Source: Neisseriaceae bacterium ESL0693 (lineage in GTDB: Bacteria > Pseudomonadota > Gammaproteobacteria > Burkholderiales > Neisseriaceae). From it: a stretch of 64,000 bases of DNA. Numbering within the stretch: position 1 is the stretch's first letter; the number at the start of each line of letters is the position of its first letter. The notes under the pieces are model-generated. The model ran no database searches and was not told where the DNA came from. It worked only from the letters and a program-made list of their open reading frames with translations. The DNA lies in assembly GCA_029433475.1 (NCBI GenBank), contig JAQTIE010000012.1:54951-118950 (forward strand), read 5' to 3'. The translations under genes and the position numbers were made by a program. Positions 9,599-25,802 of the stretch are shown one piece after another.

Positions 9599-10264
9599 AT
9601 GTCTATTTTCAAACCTTTAGCTGTATTTTCTACCGTGGCTGCTTTCACGTTGGCAGGCTGCGTTACCGACCCGACCACAGGACAGCAGAAAGTCAGCAAA
9701 ACCGCTTTATACGGTTTGGGCGGTGCTACTGTCTGTGGCATTGCCGGCGCGTTGACGCATGGCAGCAGAGGCGCACGCAATTCCGCACTGGCCTGTGGTG
9801 CCATTGGTGCTGGCGTGGGTGGTTATATGGATTATCAGGAAAAATTATTGCGTGACCGTTTGGCCAACACCAATGTAGAAGTTCAACGCGAAGGGGATGA
9901 AATCAAACTGGTGATGCCGGAAAATGTTACCTTTGCCACCAATAGCGCTACATTAAGCAATGCGGCCACCACCTCTCTGGCCTCTGTATCACAAGTTCTG
10001 GCCAAATATGTAGATACCAGCATTAATGTGGCCGGCTATACCGACAGCAGTGGTAATGACAATATCAATATCCCATTATCCCAAAGGCGTGCTCAGGCTG
10101 TGGCCAGTTTCCTGACTTCGGAAGGGGTAGCACCCAACCGCATCAATGCAGTAGGTTATGGCGCTGCCAATCCGGTAGCCAGCAATGCCACCGCTCAAGG
10201 TAAAGCACAAAACCGGCGTGTTGAAATCAGGATTAATCCGGTACAACCGAGTACAGTACAGTAA
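9599..10264 (+). CDS. OmpA-family outer-membrane lipoprotein, YiaD-like
   Basis: A 221-residue lipoprotein. A short signal peptide ends in the lipobox TLAG-Cys21, so the mature protein is lipid-anchored. A glycine-rich helix-forming segment follows (about residues 35-75), as in glycine-zipper proteins. The C-terminal half is an OmpA_C peptidoglycan-binding domain, with VAGYTDSSGN and LSQRRAQAVASFL followed by RINAVGYGA and AQNRRVEI. Likely role: anchoring the outer membrane to the cell wall. The ATG at 9599 follows AAAGGA; the frame upstream adds 11 residues without support. A strong terminator follows. Confidence 0.92.
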   Translation: MSIFKPLAVFSTVAAFTLAGCVTDPTTGQQKVSKTALYGLGGATVCGIAGALTHGSRGARNSALACGAIGAGVGGYMDYQEKLLRDRLANTNVEVQREGDEIKLVMPENVTFATNSATLSNAATTSLASVSQVLAKYVDTSINVAGYTDSSGNDNINIPLSQRRAQAVASFLTSEGVAPNRINAVGYGAANPVASNATAQGKAQNRRVEIRINPVQPSTVQ

Positions 10265-10277
10265 TTACTGATTTATA

Positions 10278-10315
10278 AAATAAATGGCCAATCACAAGGT
10301 TGGCCATTTATTTTT
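10278..10315 (+). terminator. Terminator of the OmpA-like lipoprotein gene
   Basis: A 14-bp perfect stem (10278-10291 with 10300-10313), an 8-nt loop and a following T-rich stretch, starting 14 bases after the stop. Confidence 0.9.
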
Positions 10316-10365
10316 ATTCCTTTCAACTCAATTAACTGTTAAATGCATTGATTATATTAAATAAA

Positions 10366-10405
10366 AAATTATGCTATACTAATAAAATTATGCTATAATA
10401 ATGTG
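10366..10405 (+). promoter_or_regulatory. Duplicated extended -10 promoter upstream of acyltransferase
   Basis: A roughly 19-base unit is repeated in tandem. Each copy carries an extended -10: TGCTATACT (10372-10380) and TGCTATAAT (10391-10399). Neither has a good -35. The second is close to consensus and 35 bases ahead of the acyltransferase start. Confidence 0.55.
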
Positions 10406-10433
10406 TTGGATTTTTATTATGTAATTCATTATT

Positions 10434-11450
10434 ATGAAAAAAATAATTTGGCTAGATGCTACCAGAGCTATTGCAATTATATTGGTCGTTTTCACTCATG
10501 CACATGAGAATGCATCTATCTCCAACAATATTTTAGTCAGTGTTTTTTATAGTATAGATAGATTAGGAGTACCTTTATTTTTTATGATTTCAGGAGGATT
10601 GATACTTCCGAAATTATACAATACTGATATTTTTACTTTTTATAAGAAAAGAATTCCACAATTTATTATTTTACTGATCGTTTGGTCCACTTTAACCAAT
10701 GTTGTTAAATACTATATTGATGGTGCGACTTTAACTGAATCATTCATTCAAGGAATTCATAACAATGGTATTTATCCTAGTGATCATAAATATGCCATTC
10801 AGATGTGGTTTATGTATACCATCATTGAGTTATATTTAATCGCACCTTTTCTGGCAAAATTACTGCCGTCTTTATCCAATAAAGAAATTCTGATATTTAT
10901 ATGTTTATGTATCTTTTTTAATCAGTTTAAACTCACAGGCAGTTTTTTTGGTGGAGACTGGGGTGCTTTATATAAAATAGGGACAGATTTTACTGGCTCG
11001 TATTTAGTTTATTTTCTCCTGGGCTATTTAATCATTCATCGTCATTTTTTGACAGATAAATCACTGCTATTATATCTATTAATGATTCTGGTACCGACCA
11101 TATTATTGGTTTATATTGACTACAGAACCAATAAAATAAATGGTGATTTACATTGGTATGGTAATTCACTATTTATTCTCATTTCCAGTATTGGTTTATT
11201 ACTATTAATTAAACGGATATTTGACAACAAATCCAGTCACCTTTTAAATACGATCAGCAAATATTCCTTCGGAATTTATTTATGTCATTATATATTTATC
11301 TATATTGCAGTAGCAATTACCGGTTTATATTTCACTACAATTTCTCCGGAATGGAAATTACTGGTTTATCTGCTCTTTCCGCTTATCATTAGTCTGCTAT
11401 TCACTTACATAATGACAAAAAATAAAGTAACAAAATATTTTGTTTCATAA
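10434..11450 (+). CDS. Acyltransferase family 3 membrane protein, WecH/OatA-like
   Basis: A 338-residue integral membrane acyltransferase of the type that O-acetylates sugars in surface polysaccharides. It begins with the family pattern WLDATRAIAIILVVFTHAHE, with the catalytic-type His in the first membrane segment, then RLGVPLFFMISG, and SFGIYLCHYIFIYIA near the end. About ten hydrophobic segments span the length. Closest in layout to E. coli WecH (O-acetyltransferase). It is much richer in A and T than its neighbours and uses A/T-ending codons, which suggests acquisition. No clear ribosome-binding site precedes the ATG at 10434. The substrate is unknown and no polysaccharide genes adjoin it. 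Confidence 0.85.
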   Translation: MKKIIWLDATRAIAIILVVFTHAHENASISNNILVSVFYSIDRLGVPLFFMISGGLILPKLYNTDIFTFYKKRIPQFIILLIVWSTLTNVVKYYIDGATLTESFIQGIHNNGIYPSDHKYAIQMWFMYTIIELYLIAPFLAKLLPSLSNKEILIFICLCIFFNQFKLTGSFFGGDWGALYKIGTDFTGSYLVYFLLGYLIIHRHFLTDKSLLLYLLMILVPTILLVYIDYRTNKINGDLHWYGNSLFILISSIGLLLLIKRIFDNKSSHLLNTISKYSFGIYLCHYIFIYIAVAITGLYFTTISPEWKLLVYLLFPLIISLLFTYIMTKNKVTKYFVS

Positions 11451-12000
11451 ATAAAGCACCATTAACATTTATTAGGAATAGATTATCTTTTATGTTTAAT
11501 ATGTTGTAAAAACCAATCAAATGATCTTCATAAAAGACATCTCTCTAAATTGACATACAGGATAGTTATAAAAACATAACTATCCTGTAACGCAGCAGAT
11601 TGTTATTTTATGCTGACTATCAGGCTTCTTGTCAGATAACCCAATCATTCAACATGAGAATGTATAATCAATGTATGTATGATTGAATCTTCTTCAATTT
11701 ATACAGTTCTGATATCTTCCAATCTTTCGTCATGCATAATAGCTCAATATGGATTCATTGATATAACATTATCCTGTGTTAATTCTTATACTACATCAGA
11801 TTATGTTATGTATTAAAAAACACAGCATTAATCGTTTAATATACAACAATAACCGGATTATCTCCCTTCAAATGATTTGCATTTATTGGTATGAGTCTTT
11901 GAATCATTGCGTATTGCAGATATCCTTCATACATGTAAAAAGTCACTCCGAACAATTACGGAGTGACTTTTTAATACAGATATGAATTAATTCAAATCCA
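11451..12000. other. AT-rich intergenic region with two hairpins
   Basis: About 550 bases with no supported gene. A 13-bp perfect stem (11557-11569 with 11576-11588, 6-nt loop) lies about 105 bases past the acyltransferase stop, without a T-run. The terminator of yidC is at its right end. Confidence 0.5.
11937..11972 (-). terminator. Bidirectional terminator after yidC
   Basis: A 14-bp perfect stem (AAAAAGTCACTCCG at 11937-11950 and its complement at 11959-11972) with an 8-nt loop. The A/T flanks make it functional for either strand; it lies 30 bases beyond the yidC stop. Confidence 0.9.
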
Positions 12001-13644
12001 CTAAACATCCAGACGATGATGCTGTTTCAATTTCTTTTCCAGATGTTTATTAATAAAGTACTGTTGTGCCAAAGTCAGGATATTATTGGTCAGCCAGTAC
12101 AATACCAGCCCTGCCGGAAAGAAGAAGAACATCACTGAAAACGCTACTGGCATGATTTTCATCATTTTGGCCTGCAACGGGTCAGCCGGTGGCGGATTCA
12201 GGAATGTCTGCAGATACATGGTCACCGCCATCAGGGAAGGCAGAATATAATACGGATCCTGACGCGCCAGATCGGTAATCCAGCCAATCCACGGAGCCTG
12301 ACGCAATTCCACTGAGGCAAATAAAGCCCAGTATAAACCGATAAACACCGGAATTTGCAGCAACATAGGTAAGCAGCCACCCAAAGGATTGATTTTTTCC
12401 TTTTTGTACATGGCCATCATTTCCTGCTGCAAACGCATACGGTCATCGCCATACTGATCTTTTAAAGCTTGCAGCCGCGGCGCCACTGCCCGCATTTTGG
12501 CCATGGATTTATAGGATGCATTGGTCAGCGGAAACAGAATGGCTTTAACGGTCAGGGTTAAGAGGATAATCGCCCAGCCCCAGTTGTGTACCACACTGTG
12601 CCACCAGTTCAAGAGCCAGAATAATGGTGAAGAAAACAGCGATACTTTGCCATAATCTTTGATCATCTGTAAGTGATCAGCCACTTGGGTGATGATGGAA
12701 TATTCCTGCGGCCCGGCATACAGATTGATACCAAACTGCGTCTGGCCTTCAGGTGCCACATCCGCCAGCGGTACGCGCACGCCGGAAGAATATAAACCAT
12801 CACTGCGTTTACGGATATCAATCAGACATTCGCCTTTACCACACACGCTGTCGGCCGCATTTTTGGGTTGCAGAATCCAGGTAGCCATGAAGTAGTGCTG
12901 GGTCATGCCTACCCAGCCGGTATGGGTTTTAGACTGGTAATCGGCGCGGTTACGGCCAGACTTATAATCGCTGTCGAGGTCTTTGAAAGAGACTTTTTCA
13001 AATTTACCTTCAGGGGTATACAAAACAGGGCCGGTATAAGTGTGGTCAAAATAGCCGCTGCCATCAGGATCTTCGCCATCACGTAAAATACGGTAGGCCG
13101 CATCCAGCTGCAAGGGTGTTTTGGTATGATTGACAACATCATAGCGCATACCGATTTCATAACTGCCTTTGCTGAAGGTATATACTTTACTTACCTGAAT
13201 ACCTTCTTGCTCTGGCGCAGTCAGCCGCACTTCGACCTTATCGCCATTAAGGGTATATTGTTTCTGTGGTGCGGTGAAATTCAGGTCTTTAAATAAATAA
13301 TCACCCTGACGGTTCAATAATACCGATTGTGCAATATATTGATGTGTTTTAGAGTCATCAAACAACACAAACGGTTTACTGGCATCACTGGTGGCATTGT
13401 ATTGATTCAGAATCAATTGACGCAGATCGCCACTTTTTTCATCAATCACCGCTTTCACGGTATCCGTGGTTACTGTGATCGGCGTGGTCACACTCAGCTT
13501 ATTTTCTGTCTGAGTGTTGGCCGCTGATGGTGTCTGCTGCACGGCGTTGTGCTGCTCATTTTTCGGGGCAGGAAACAGTTTTTCCCAACCCAGCAGAATC
13601 AGCATTGCCAGTGCAAAAAACATCAGTAATCTTTTAAAATCCAT
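12001..13644 (-). CDS. yidC: Membrane protein insertase YidC
   Basis: A 547-residue inner-membrane insertase acting with or without SecYEG. An N-terminal membrane anchor (LLMFFALAMLILLGW) is followed by a large periplasmic domain, residues about 55-340, and the conserved Oxa1-type five-helix core: SPLFWLLNWWHSVVHNWGWA, then KAILFPLTNASYKSMAKM with the hydrophilic-groove region, then NPLGGCLPMLLQIPVFIGLY and VLYWLTNNILTLAQQ. The length is normal for proteobacteria. It is the last gene of the minus-strand run rpmH-rnpA-yidD-yidC. Confidence 0.98.
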   Translation of the reverse strand: MDFKRLLMFFALAMLILLGWEKLFPAPKNEQHNAVQQTPSAANTQTENKLSVTTPITVTTDTVKAVIDEKSGDLRQLILNQYNATSDASKPFVLFDDSKTHQYIAQSVLLNRQGDYLFKDLNFTAPQKQYTLNGDKVEVRLTAPEQEGIQVSKVYTFSKGSYEIGMRYDVVNHTKTPLQLDAAYRILRDGEDPDGSGYFDHTYTGPVLYTPEGKFEKVSFKDLDSDYKSGRNRADYQSKTHTGWVGMTQHYFMATWILQPKNAADSVCGKGECLIDIRKRSDGLYSSGVRVPLADVAPEGQTQFGINLYAGPQEYSIITQVADHLQMIKDYGKVSLFSSPLFWLLNWWHSVVHNWGWAIILLTLTVKAILFPLTNASYKSMAKMRAVAPRLQALKDQYGDDRMRLQQEMMAMYKKEKINPLGGCLPMLLQIPVFIGLYWALFASVELRQAPWIGWITDLARQDPYYILPSLMAVTMYLQTFLNPPPADPLQAKMMKIMPVAFSVMFFFFPAGLVLYWLTNNILTLAQQYFINKHLEKKLKQHHRLDV

Positions 13645-13666
13645 GGTGCTTTCCGTCTGTACTCAC

Positions 13667-13876
13667 TTAAGGAAGTGGATCATGGCCGCAACCACCCCAG
13701 GGGTGGCAGCGACAAATGCGTTTAAAGGCCAGCCAGCTGCCTTTAAACGCGCCATATTTTTGTAATGCCTGTACCGCATATTGCGAACATGTCGGCGTAA
13801 ACCGGCATCGTGGCGGCAACAGCGGACTGATGGCATACTGGTAAAAACGCACAAGCATTAATAACAGTTGTTTCAT
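13667..13876 (-). CDS. yidD: Membrane protein insertion efficiency factor YidD
   Basis: A 69-residue YidD (DUF37) protein. It shows the family pattern [20 protein letters not shown], then [20 protein letters not shown], with its conserved cysteines. It is thought to sit at the inner face of the membrane and help YidC-dependent insertion. Its ATG at 13876 overlaps the rnpA stop by four bases, so the two are probably translationally coupled. Confidence 0.95.
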   Translation of the reverse strand: MKQLLLMLVRFYQYAISPLLPPRCRFTPTCSQYAVQALQKYGAFKGSWLAFKRICRCHPWGGCGHDPLP

Positions 13877-14235
13877 TTTATCGTGTGGGTGGTGTCTTGC
13901 ATAAAACCGGTCATCAGTTTATGTAAAGTCATCAGCACTTCAGCCCGCTGACCTGAGTCAAAAGGCTGCTGAACACGAATAATCAGATCTACCGGCGGTA
14001 ACTGGTGCCGGTGGGTACGGAACCATTCACGCAAAACACGTTTCATGTAATTGCGCCGGTTGGCGCGCTTGGCCACTTTCTTGGCCACCACCAGCCCGAG
14101 GCGCGGGTGGCTTAAACCATTCTCAGCCCTGAATACCTGTACCCAGAACCGTCTTTTTTGACAACGTAACGCAAAAACGGATGAAAAATCACCCGTTTTC
14201 AAAAGACGATAACGTTTATCAAAACCAAAGTTCAC
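13873..14235 (-). CDS. rnpA: Ribonuclease P protein component
   Basis: A 120-residue protein subunit of RNase P, which helps the M1 RNA cleave 5' leaders from tRNA precursors. The N-terminal [12 protein letters not shown] and the RNA-binding signature [20 protein letters not shown] near residues 52-71 identify it. The start is a GTG at 14235, only two bases after the rpmH stop, with no separate ribosome-binding site, so translation likely depends on coupling to rpmH. Confidence 0.96.
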   Translation of the reverse strand: MNFGFDKRYRLLKTGDFSSVFALRCQKRRFWVQVFRAENGLSHPRLGLVVAKKVAKRANRRNYMKRVLREWFRTHRHQLPPVDLIIRVQQPFDSGQRAEVLMTLHKLMTGFMQDTTHTIK

Positions 14236-14237
14236 TG

Positions 14238-14372
14238 TTATACAGCCAAACGTTTGCGGCCTTTGGCGCGGCGTGCAGCCAGTACGGCACGACCACCGCG
14301 GGTTTTACTGCGAACCAGAAAGCCGTGAGTGCGTTTGCGGCGGGTAACAGATGGTTGATATGTGCGTTTCAT
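14238..14372 (-). CDS. rpmH: 50S ribosomal protein L34
   Basis: A 44-residue highly basic ribosomal protein translated from ATG at 14372: MKRTYQPS, then [18 protein letters not shown], ending KGRKRLAV. It matches L34 along its whole length. It is the first gene of the minus-strand operon and diverges from dnaA. Confidence 0.98.
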   Translation of the reverse strand: MKRTYQPSVTRRKRTHGFLVRSKTRGGRAVLAARRAKGRKRLAV

Positions 14373-14610
14373 GATGGATTCCTGAGTGAACTTAGATAAA
14401 ACGTTGCATTACACAACAAGAACAGCATTTTGTCAATAAATATAGTCTGCTGCACCACAGTATCCGGCGCGTTATACTATAGGGCAATACATGGTCAGAA
14501 TATATTTTTTTGCGTATAATTAATTGAGTCAGTGTGCGCTGAATAGGCGTTTTAAGCAGCAAATACCGCCCTTCCCCTTTTTCATACATGTAAATAGATA
14601 AGCCTGTCCC
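14373..14610. promoter_or_regulatory. rpmH / dnaA divergent promoter region
   Basis: For dnaA, TGGTCA at 14492-14497 and TATAAT at 14515-14520 are spaced by 17 bases. For rpmH, reading the minus strand, CTGACC and TATAAC at 16-base spacing overlap the same stretch. I found no sequence matching the DnaA box TTATNCACA here, so neither an origin nor classical dnaA autoregulation is evident. Confidence 0.5.
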
Positions 14611-16260
14611 ATGAGTTTTGCAGAAATCTGGCCTTTGTGCCTGTTACATTTAAAGCAGACCCTGTCTGTGCAGCAATACCAGATGTGGATTGCGCCCCTG
14701 ACTGTCGGCGAAGAAAATGGCCAGTGGATTTTATTTGCACGTAACACTTTTACCTTCAACCATATTCGTGAACGTTTCTGGTCATCCATTGAGTCGGCAT
14801 TACTGAACGTGACCACGGACGACAAATTAAGTTTGCTGGTTTTAAAAATCGGTCAGGGTAAACCGATGGAAGCGGCCACCATACCGGCAGCCAGCCCAGT
14901 ACCTGCCGATACCAGCAACCGGCATGAAACAAAAACCGCGACCACAGCAACCACTGAGCCTGCGGTTGCCAATACAGATACCCTGCAAAAAACAGCCACC
15001 GACAATACAACCAAACCCAAACGCAATGAATCAGCCCAGGACATCATTGCCAAACGTCTTCGCCAGCAGCATGAGGCCGATAAACCGGCAGATGCCGCCA
15101 ATAAAGACATTGAGGCAACCGTAACAGCGGCAATGAATGCTGCTGAACAGAAACCGGCCAATCCAGTCAAACATCATGACGCAGGCGCCGAAGACAAAGC
15201 GGACAAGGCTACCGCATCGCAAAAACAACGTTACACTAATACCAATCTCAATCCTGAACACACTTTTGCTACGCTGGTGCAAGGTAAAGGCAACCGGCTG
15301 GCTCATGCTGCAGCGCTGTCGATTGCCGAAAACCCGGGCAACAGCATGTATAACCCGTTTTTTGTCTATGGCAGTACTGGTTTAGGTAAAACCCACTTGG
15401 TGCAGGCCATTGGTAACCAGCTGTTTAATACTGTGCCCAAAGCCCGTATCCGCTATATTCATGCCGATGAATTCATTCGCGGCATCATGAATGCCTTTCA
15501 TGCCAAATCATTTGACGCCATGCGGCAACATTATCAGCAAGTGGATTTACTGATTATGGACGATGTGCAGTTTATTGCTGGCAAAGACCGCACCATGGAA
15601 GAATTTTTTTACGTCTATAATCACTTGATTGATGAAAAAAAACAAGTAATTCTGACTTGTGATACCCTGCCCACCCATATTGATGGCATGGATGACCGGC
15701 TGAAATCACGTTTTTCCTGGGGGCTGAGTCTGGAACTGGAACCACCCGAACTGGAAATGCGCGTGGCCATTTTGCAGAAAAAAGCCGAACTGGCGCATGT
15801 GAAACTGGAAGACGAAGCCGCTTTTTTCATTGCCAAGAATATCCGCAGCAATGTGCGCGAACTGGAAGGCGCTTTTAAACGGGTGGTAGCACAGAGCCGT
15901 TTTGCCAATCGCCCCATTGATGTCGGTCTGGCCACCGAAGCCTTACAGGACATTCTGGCCGTTAATCACAAGCCCATGACACTGGAACACATCCAGAATA
16001 CCGTAGCCAAATTTTACGGCATCACCATCAGCGACATGGTGGGTAAAAAGCGCACCCGCAACCTCGCCCGTCCGCGCCAGATGGCCATGACACTGGCCAA
16101 GGAGCTGACTCAGCTCAGTTTACCGGCCATCGGCAATGGTTTTGGCGGGCGCGATCACACCACCGTGATGCATGCGGTAAAAAGCATTACCAAACTGCGT
16201 AAAGACGATGCCGAGACCACCAAGGCATATGAAACCTTAATGATGATTTTACGAGATTAA
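14611..16260 (+). CDS. dnaA: Chromosomal replication initiator DnaA
   Basis: A 549-residue AAA+ initiator that binds DnaA boxes and melts the origin. Domain I (residues 1-84) contains the usual LSVQQYQMWIAPL. Domain III starts with NLNPEHTFATLVQGKGNRLA and carries Walker A GSTGLGKT (254-261) and Walker B LLIMDDVQF. Domain IV ends with the DNA-binding signature GGRDHTTVMHAVKSI. The linker domain II, residues about 85-208, is unusually long and rich in Ala, Thr, Lys and Asp, which explains the extra length over the 467 residues of E. coli DnaA. The ribosome-binding site is weak. dnaN follows after 14 bases. Confidence 0.98.
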   Translation: MSFAEIWPLCLLHLKQTLSVQQYQMWIAPLTVGEENGQWILFARNTFTFNHIRERFWSSIESALLNVTTDDKLSLLVLKIGQGKPMEAATIPAASPVPADTSNRHETKTATTATTEPAVANTDTLQKTATDNTTKPKRNESAQDIIAKRLRQQHEADKPADAANKDIEATVTAAMNAAEQKPANPVKHHDAGAEDKADKATASQKQRYTNTNLNPEHTFATLVQGKGNRLAHAAALSIAENPGNSMYNPFFVYGSTGLGKTHLVQAIGNQLFNTVPKARIRYIHADEFIRGIMNAFHAKSFDAMRQHYQQVDLLIMDDVQFIAGKDRTMEEFFYVYNHLIDEKKQVILTCDTLPTHIDGMDDRLKSRFSWGLSLELEPPELEMRVAILQKKAELAHVKLEDEAAFFIAKNIRSNVRELEGAFKRVVAQSRFANRPIDVGLATEALQDILAVNHKPMTLEHIQNTVAKFYGITISDMVGKKRTRNLARPRQMAMTLAKELTQLSLPAIGNGFGGRDHTTVMHAVKSITKLRKDDAETTKAYETLMMILRD

Positions 16261-16274
16261 ACAAGGAACAAACT

Positions 16275-17375
16275 ATGCTGATTCTGAAAGCCCAGCGCGA
16301 CAGCCTACTCAAACCTTTGCAGGCCGTAACCGGCATCGTTGAGCGCCGGCACACCCTGCCGATTTTATCCAATGTACTATTGGAAAATCAGAACGGTCAG
16401 ACCAAAATCCTGGCCACCGATCTGGAAATCCAGATTGATACCATTGGTCCGGCCAGTGATGCCGAAGATTTTCGCATCACCACCAATGCCAAAAAACTTC
16501 AGGATATTTTACGGGCACTGCCGGAAGGAGAAGTATCCCTTGACTGGGATAATAACCGCCTGGTACTTAAAGCCGGCAAAAGCCGCTTTAACCTGCAAAC
16601 CCTGCCGGCGGATGAATTTCCATTGATGAATATTGATGATGACATCCGCGCCCAGTTTACTTTGTCACAGGAAACATTTCGTGAAATGCTGTCGCAGGTA
16701 CAATACAGCATGGCGGTACAGGATATTCGTTATTATCTGAATGGCCTTTTGATGCAAACCGAAGGAGATCAATTGCGTCTGGTGGCCACAGACGGTCATC
16801 GTCTGGCCTATGCCGCCACCACCATTGAGGCAGATGTCCCTAAAACCGAAGTGATTTTACCCCGCAAGACGGTATTGGAACTCTTTAAACTCTTAAATCA
16901 CCCGCAAGACGCCATTACCATTGAATTTCTGCATAATCAGGTTCGTTTCCGCTGCAATGATACTGTCATCGTTTCCAAAATCATTGATGGCAAATTTCCA
17001 GACTATAACCGCGTGATTCCGCTGGATAATGATAAAATATTTCTGGTTAACCGCACCCAATTACTGGGCGCACTGGAACGCGCAGCCATTCTGGCCAATG
17101 AAAAATTCCGCGGCGCCCGCCTGCAAATTCAGGCTGGTTTAATGAGTGTTACCTGTAACAACAACGAACAGGAAGAAGCGCGTGAAGAACTGGAAATCGC
17201 CTATCAGGGCGATACACTGGAAGTGGGTTTCAACATCAATTATCTGATGGACGTGTTACGCAATGTACACAGTGAGGATCTGCAACTGGCATTTGGTGAC
17301 GCCAACCGCTCTACCTTGTTTACCATTCCGAATAATGCCAATTTCAAATACATTGTAATGCCCATGCGCATCTGA
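16275..17375 (+). CDS. dnaN: DNA polymerase III sliding clamp, beta subunit
   Basis: A 366-residue ring clamp for replicative polymerase. It opens with MLILKAQRDSLLKPLQAVTG and VERRHTLPILSNVL, shows ATDGHRLAYA in the middle and ends in the peptide-binding edge FKYIVMPMRI. The length equals the family norm. Probably co-transcribed with dnaA (14-base gap). A hairpin follows and recF is not present next to it. Confidence 0.98.
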   Translation: MLILKAQRDSLLKPLQAVTGIVERRHTLPILSNVLLENQNGQTKILATDLEIQIDTIGPASDAEDFRITTNAKKLQDILRALPEGEVSLDWDNNRLVLKAGKSRFNLQTLPADEFPLMNIDDDIRAQFTLSQETFREMLSQVQYSMAVQDIRYYLNGLLMQTEGDQLRLVATDGHRLAYAATTIEADVPKTEVILPRKTVLELFKLLNHPQDAITIEFLHNQVRFRCNDTVIVSKIIDGKFPDYNRVIPLDNDKIFLVNRTQLLGALERAAILANEKFRGARLQIQAGLMSVTCNNNEQEEAREELEIAYQGDTLEVGFNINYLMDVLRNVHSEDLQLAFGDANRSTLFTIPNNANFKYIVMPMRI

Positions 17376-20099
<2,724 letters not shown>

Positions 20100-20119
20100 G
20101 CCTTGGTGTTGTTACTCAT

Positions 20120-20150
20120 AAAAAAGATGGCTTAAGCCATCTTTTTTATT
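20120..20150 (+). terminator. Terminator between gyrB and galU
   Basis: A perfect 12-bp stem (20120-20131 with 20136-20147), loop TTAA, with A-run and T-run flanks. It serves convergent gyrB and galU. Confidence 0.92.
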
Positions 20151-20163
20151 CATAATCATTACA

Positions 20164-21041
20164 TCAATCCAGATCAGATACCATCTGGCGCAATAAGCTG
20201 GCAAAATCGTTGCCCACCTGCGGATGTTTGAGGCCATAAGCTATCGTGGCTTCCAGATAACCGAGCTTATTACCACAATCATAACGCCGCCCTTCCAGTG
20301 CATAAGCAATGACCGGCTGCTGCCGCAATAACCGGGCAATGGCATCACTTAACTGAATATTATTATGCACACCGCGCGGCAGGTTCATCAGAAAATCAAA
20401 AATAGATGCATGCAGAATATAACGCCCCACCACACCCAGTGATGACGACACTTCTTTCTGCTGTGGTTTTTCGATAATCCGGCGTACATAATCGTATTGA
20501 TCTACGGTTTCCACTTCCACCATACCGTATTCACTCATGTGTTGTAATGCAACACTTTCCACGCCAACCACATTATGGCCAGTTTGCTGAAACACCTGCA
20601 TCATCTGGCTTAATGCCCCCACCGGCGCATCAATCAGATCATCCGCCAGTATCAAGGCAAACGGCTCTCGCCCTACCGCCGCCCGCGCGCACAAAACCGC
20701 ATGTCCCAGTCCCAGTGCCTCTGACTGACGAATATACAGACAAGTCACATTAGACGGCAGAATATCCTGCACAAAATCCAATAGTTTATTCTGATTACGA
20801 TAAGCCAGCTCGGTTTCCAGTTCATAAGCTTTATCAAAATGATCTTCAATACTGCGCTTATTGCGTCCGGTAATGAAAATCAGCTCTGTACAACCGGCCT
20901 CAACCGCCTCTTCCACCGCATACTGAATCAACGGCTTATCAACCACAGGCAGCATCTCCTTGGGGCTGGCTTTGGTGGCCGGTAAAAAACGGGTACCCAG
21001 ACCCGCTACGGGAAAAACACACTTATGGATGAGTGTCGACA

Positions 21042-21042
<1 letters not shown>
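20164..21042 (-). CDS. galU: UTP-glucose-1-phosphate uridylyltransferase
   Basis: A 292-residue nucleotidyltransferase that makes UDP-glucose for LPS, capsule and other polysaccharides. The nucleotide-binding start is GLGTRFLPATKASPKEMLPV, followed by DKPLIQYAVEEAVEAG and EALGLGHAVLCA. Length and motifs fit GalU. Its ATG overlaps the ligA stop by one base, so it is coupled to ligA as the last gene of a zipA-ligA-galU operon. Confidence 0.97.
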
Positions 21043-24840
<3,798 letters not shown>

Positions 24841-24916
24841 CACATTCCTACTAAATACGGCGAATGGTCTAAAAAAACTGAATTATAACCAAATTTTCAT
24901 GTTCACACAGCCTCTC

Positions 24917-25495
24917 TCATGCATACTGATATTGCGTCACCACCGGCAATCCTGCCTGCTGCAACTGAGCCCATTCAAAAAAGTGACCCGGATCACTTTT
25001 ACGCCCTGCCGCAATATGCTGATGCCCCGTAATCGCCTCAATCGGATACACATCAGCAATCTGATGCAAAAGCCCGATCAGCTGCTGATACTGTAATGCG
25101 GTAAACGGTTCGAAATCACAACCTTCCAATTCGATACCAATAGAAAATGCATTACAACCAGCACGACCGCCAAAACAGGAAACACCCGCCTGATACGCGG
25201 CATCATTACAAGAAACAAACTGTGTCAGTCTACCATCGCGTTCAATTAAAAAATGGCTGGAAACCTTTAAATGCCGTATAGAACGCATAAAAACATCCGG
25301 CTCATCCGGCTCAATCTGTTGGGTAAACAGCGCTTTCACCGCCTCTGTACCATATTCAAAAGGTGGCAGGGAAATATTGTGAATCACCACCAGTGAAATG
25401 ATTTCATCATCTGCCCGTGCACAAAAATGGGGCGAGTGCCATTGTCTGGCCGGCCGGTACCAGCCATCCGACCAATGCTCATGCCGCTCTATCAT
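24917..25495 (-). CDS. ampD: 1,6-anhydro-N-acetylmuramyl-L-alanine amidase AmpD
   Basis: A 192-residue cytoplasmic amidase that removes stem peptides from recycled anhydromuropeptides. Zinc ligands are visible as His39 (VVIHNIS), His158 (ITGHQHIA) and Asp168 (GRKSDPG), with Glu121 in IGIELEG and Lys166 near the site. No signal peptide, as expected for AmpD. GGAAAG precedes the ATG at 25495. No beta-lactamase or ampR lies beside it, so the role here is cell-wall recycling. Confidence 0.95.
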   Translation of the reverse strand: MIERHEHWSDGWYRPARQWHSPHFCARADDEIISLVVIHNISLPPFEYGTEAVKALFTQQIEPDEPDVFMRSIRHLKVSSHFLIERDGRLTQFVSCNDAAYQAGVSCFGGRAGCNAFSIGIELEGCDFEPFTALQYQQLIGLLHQIADVYPIEAITGHQHIAAGRKSDPGHFFEWAQLQQAGLPVVTQYQYA

Positions 25496-25698
25496 ATCAG
25501 TCTTTCCACCAAAAGTATTACCTTAATACAGCCATTGCCCGTCGTCCAGCAGACAGACAAAGCAACAGCTCAGGCCACCCGTTTGACAAGCAATTTAATT
25601 ATTTTAAAAAATAGGCGTTTATCCGAATAACACCTCACCTTATACTAAAAAACTTGTCAAGAGTCTCAATATCTGGTTTAATACGCCTCTCCTTAAGT

Positions 25699-25774
<76 letters not shown>

Positions 25775-25776
25775 CT

Positions 25777-25802
25777 AACCGCCTTGTTGCGGTTATTTTT
25801 TT
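25777..25802 (+). terminator. Terminator of tRNA-Phe
   Basis: A 6-bp stem AACCGC/GCGGTT with a 6-base loop is followed by seven T residues, two bases after the encoded CCA. Confidence 0.85.

Noticed and set aside
11776..11985. A 69-codon plus-strand frame
   Set aside because: Runs into the yidC terminator, very AT-rich, no ribosome-binding site.
14373..14610. dnaA upstream region as replication origin
   Set aside because: No DnaA-box match was found in this gap, in contrast to the region before gyrA.
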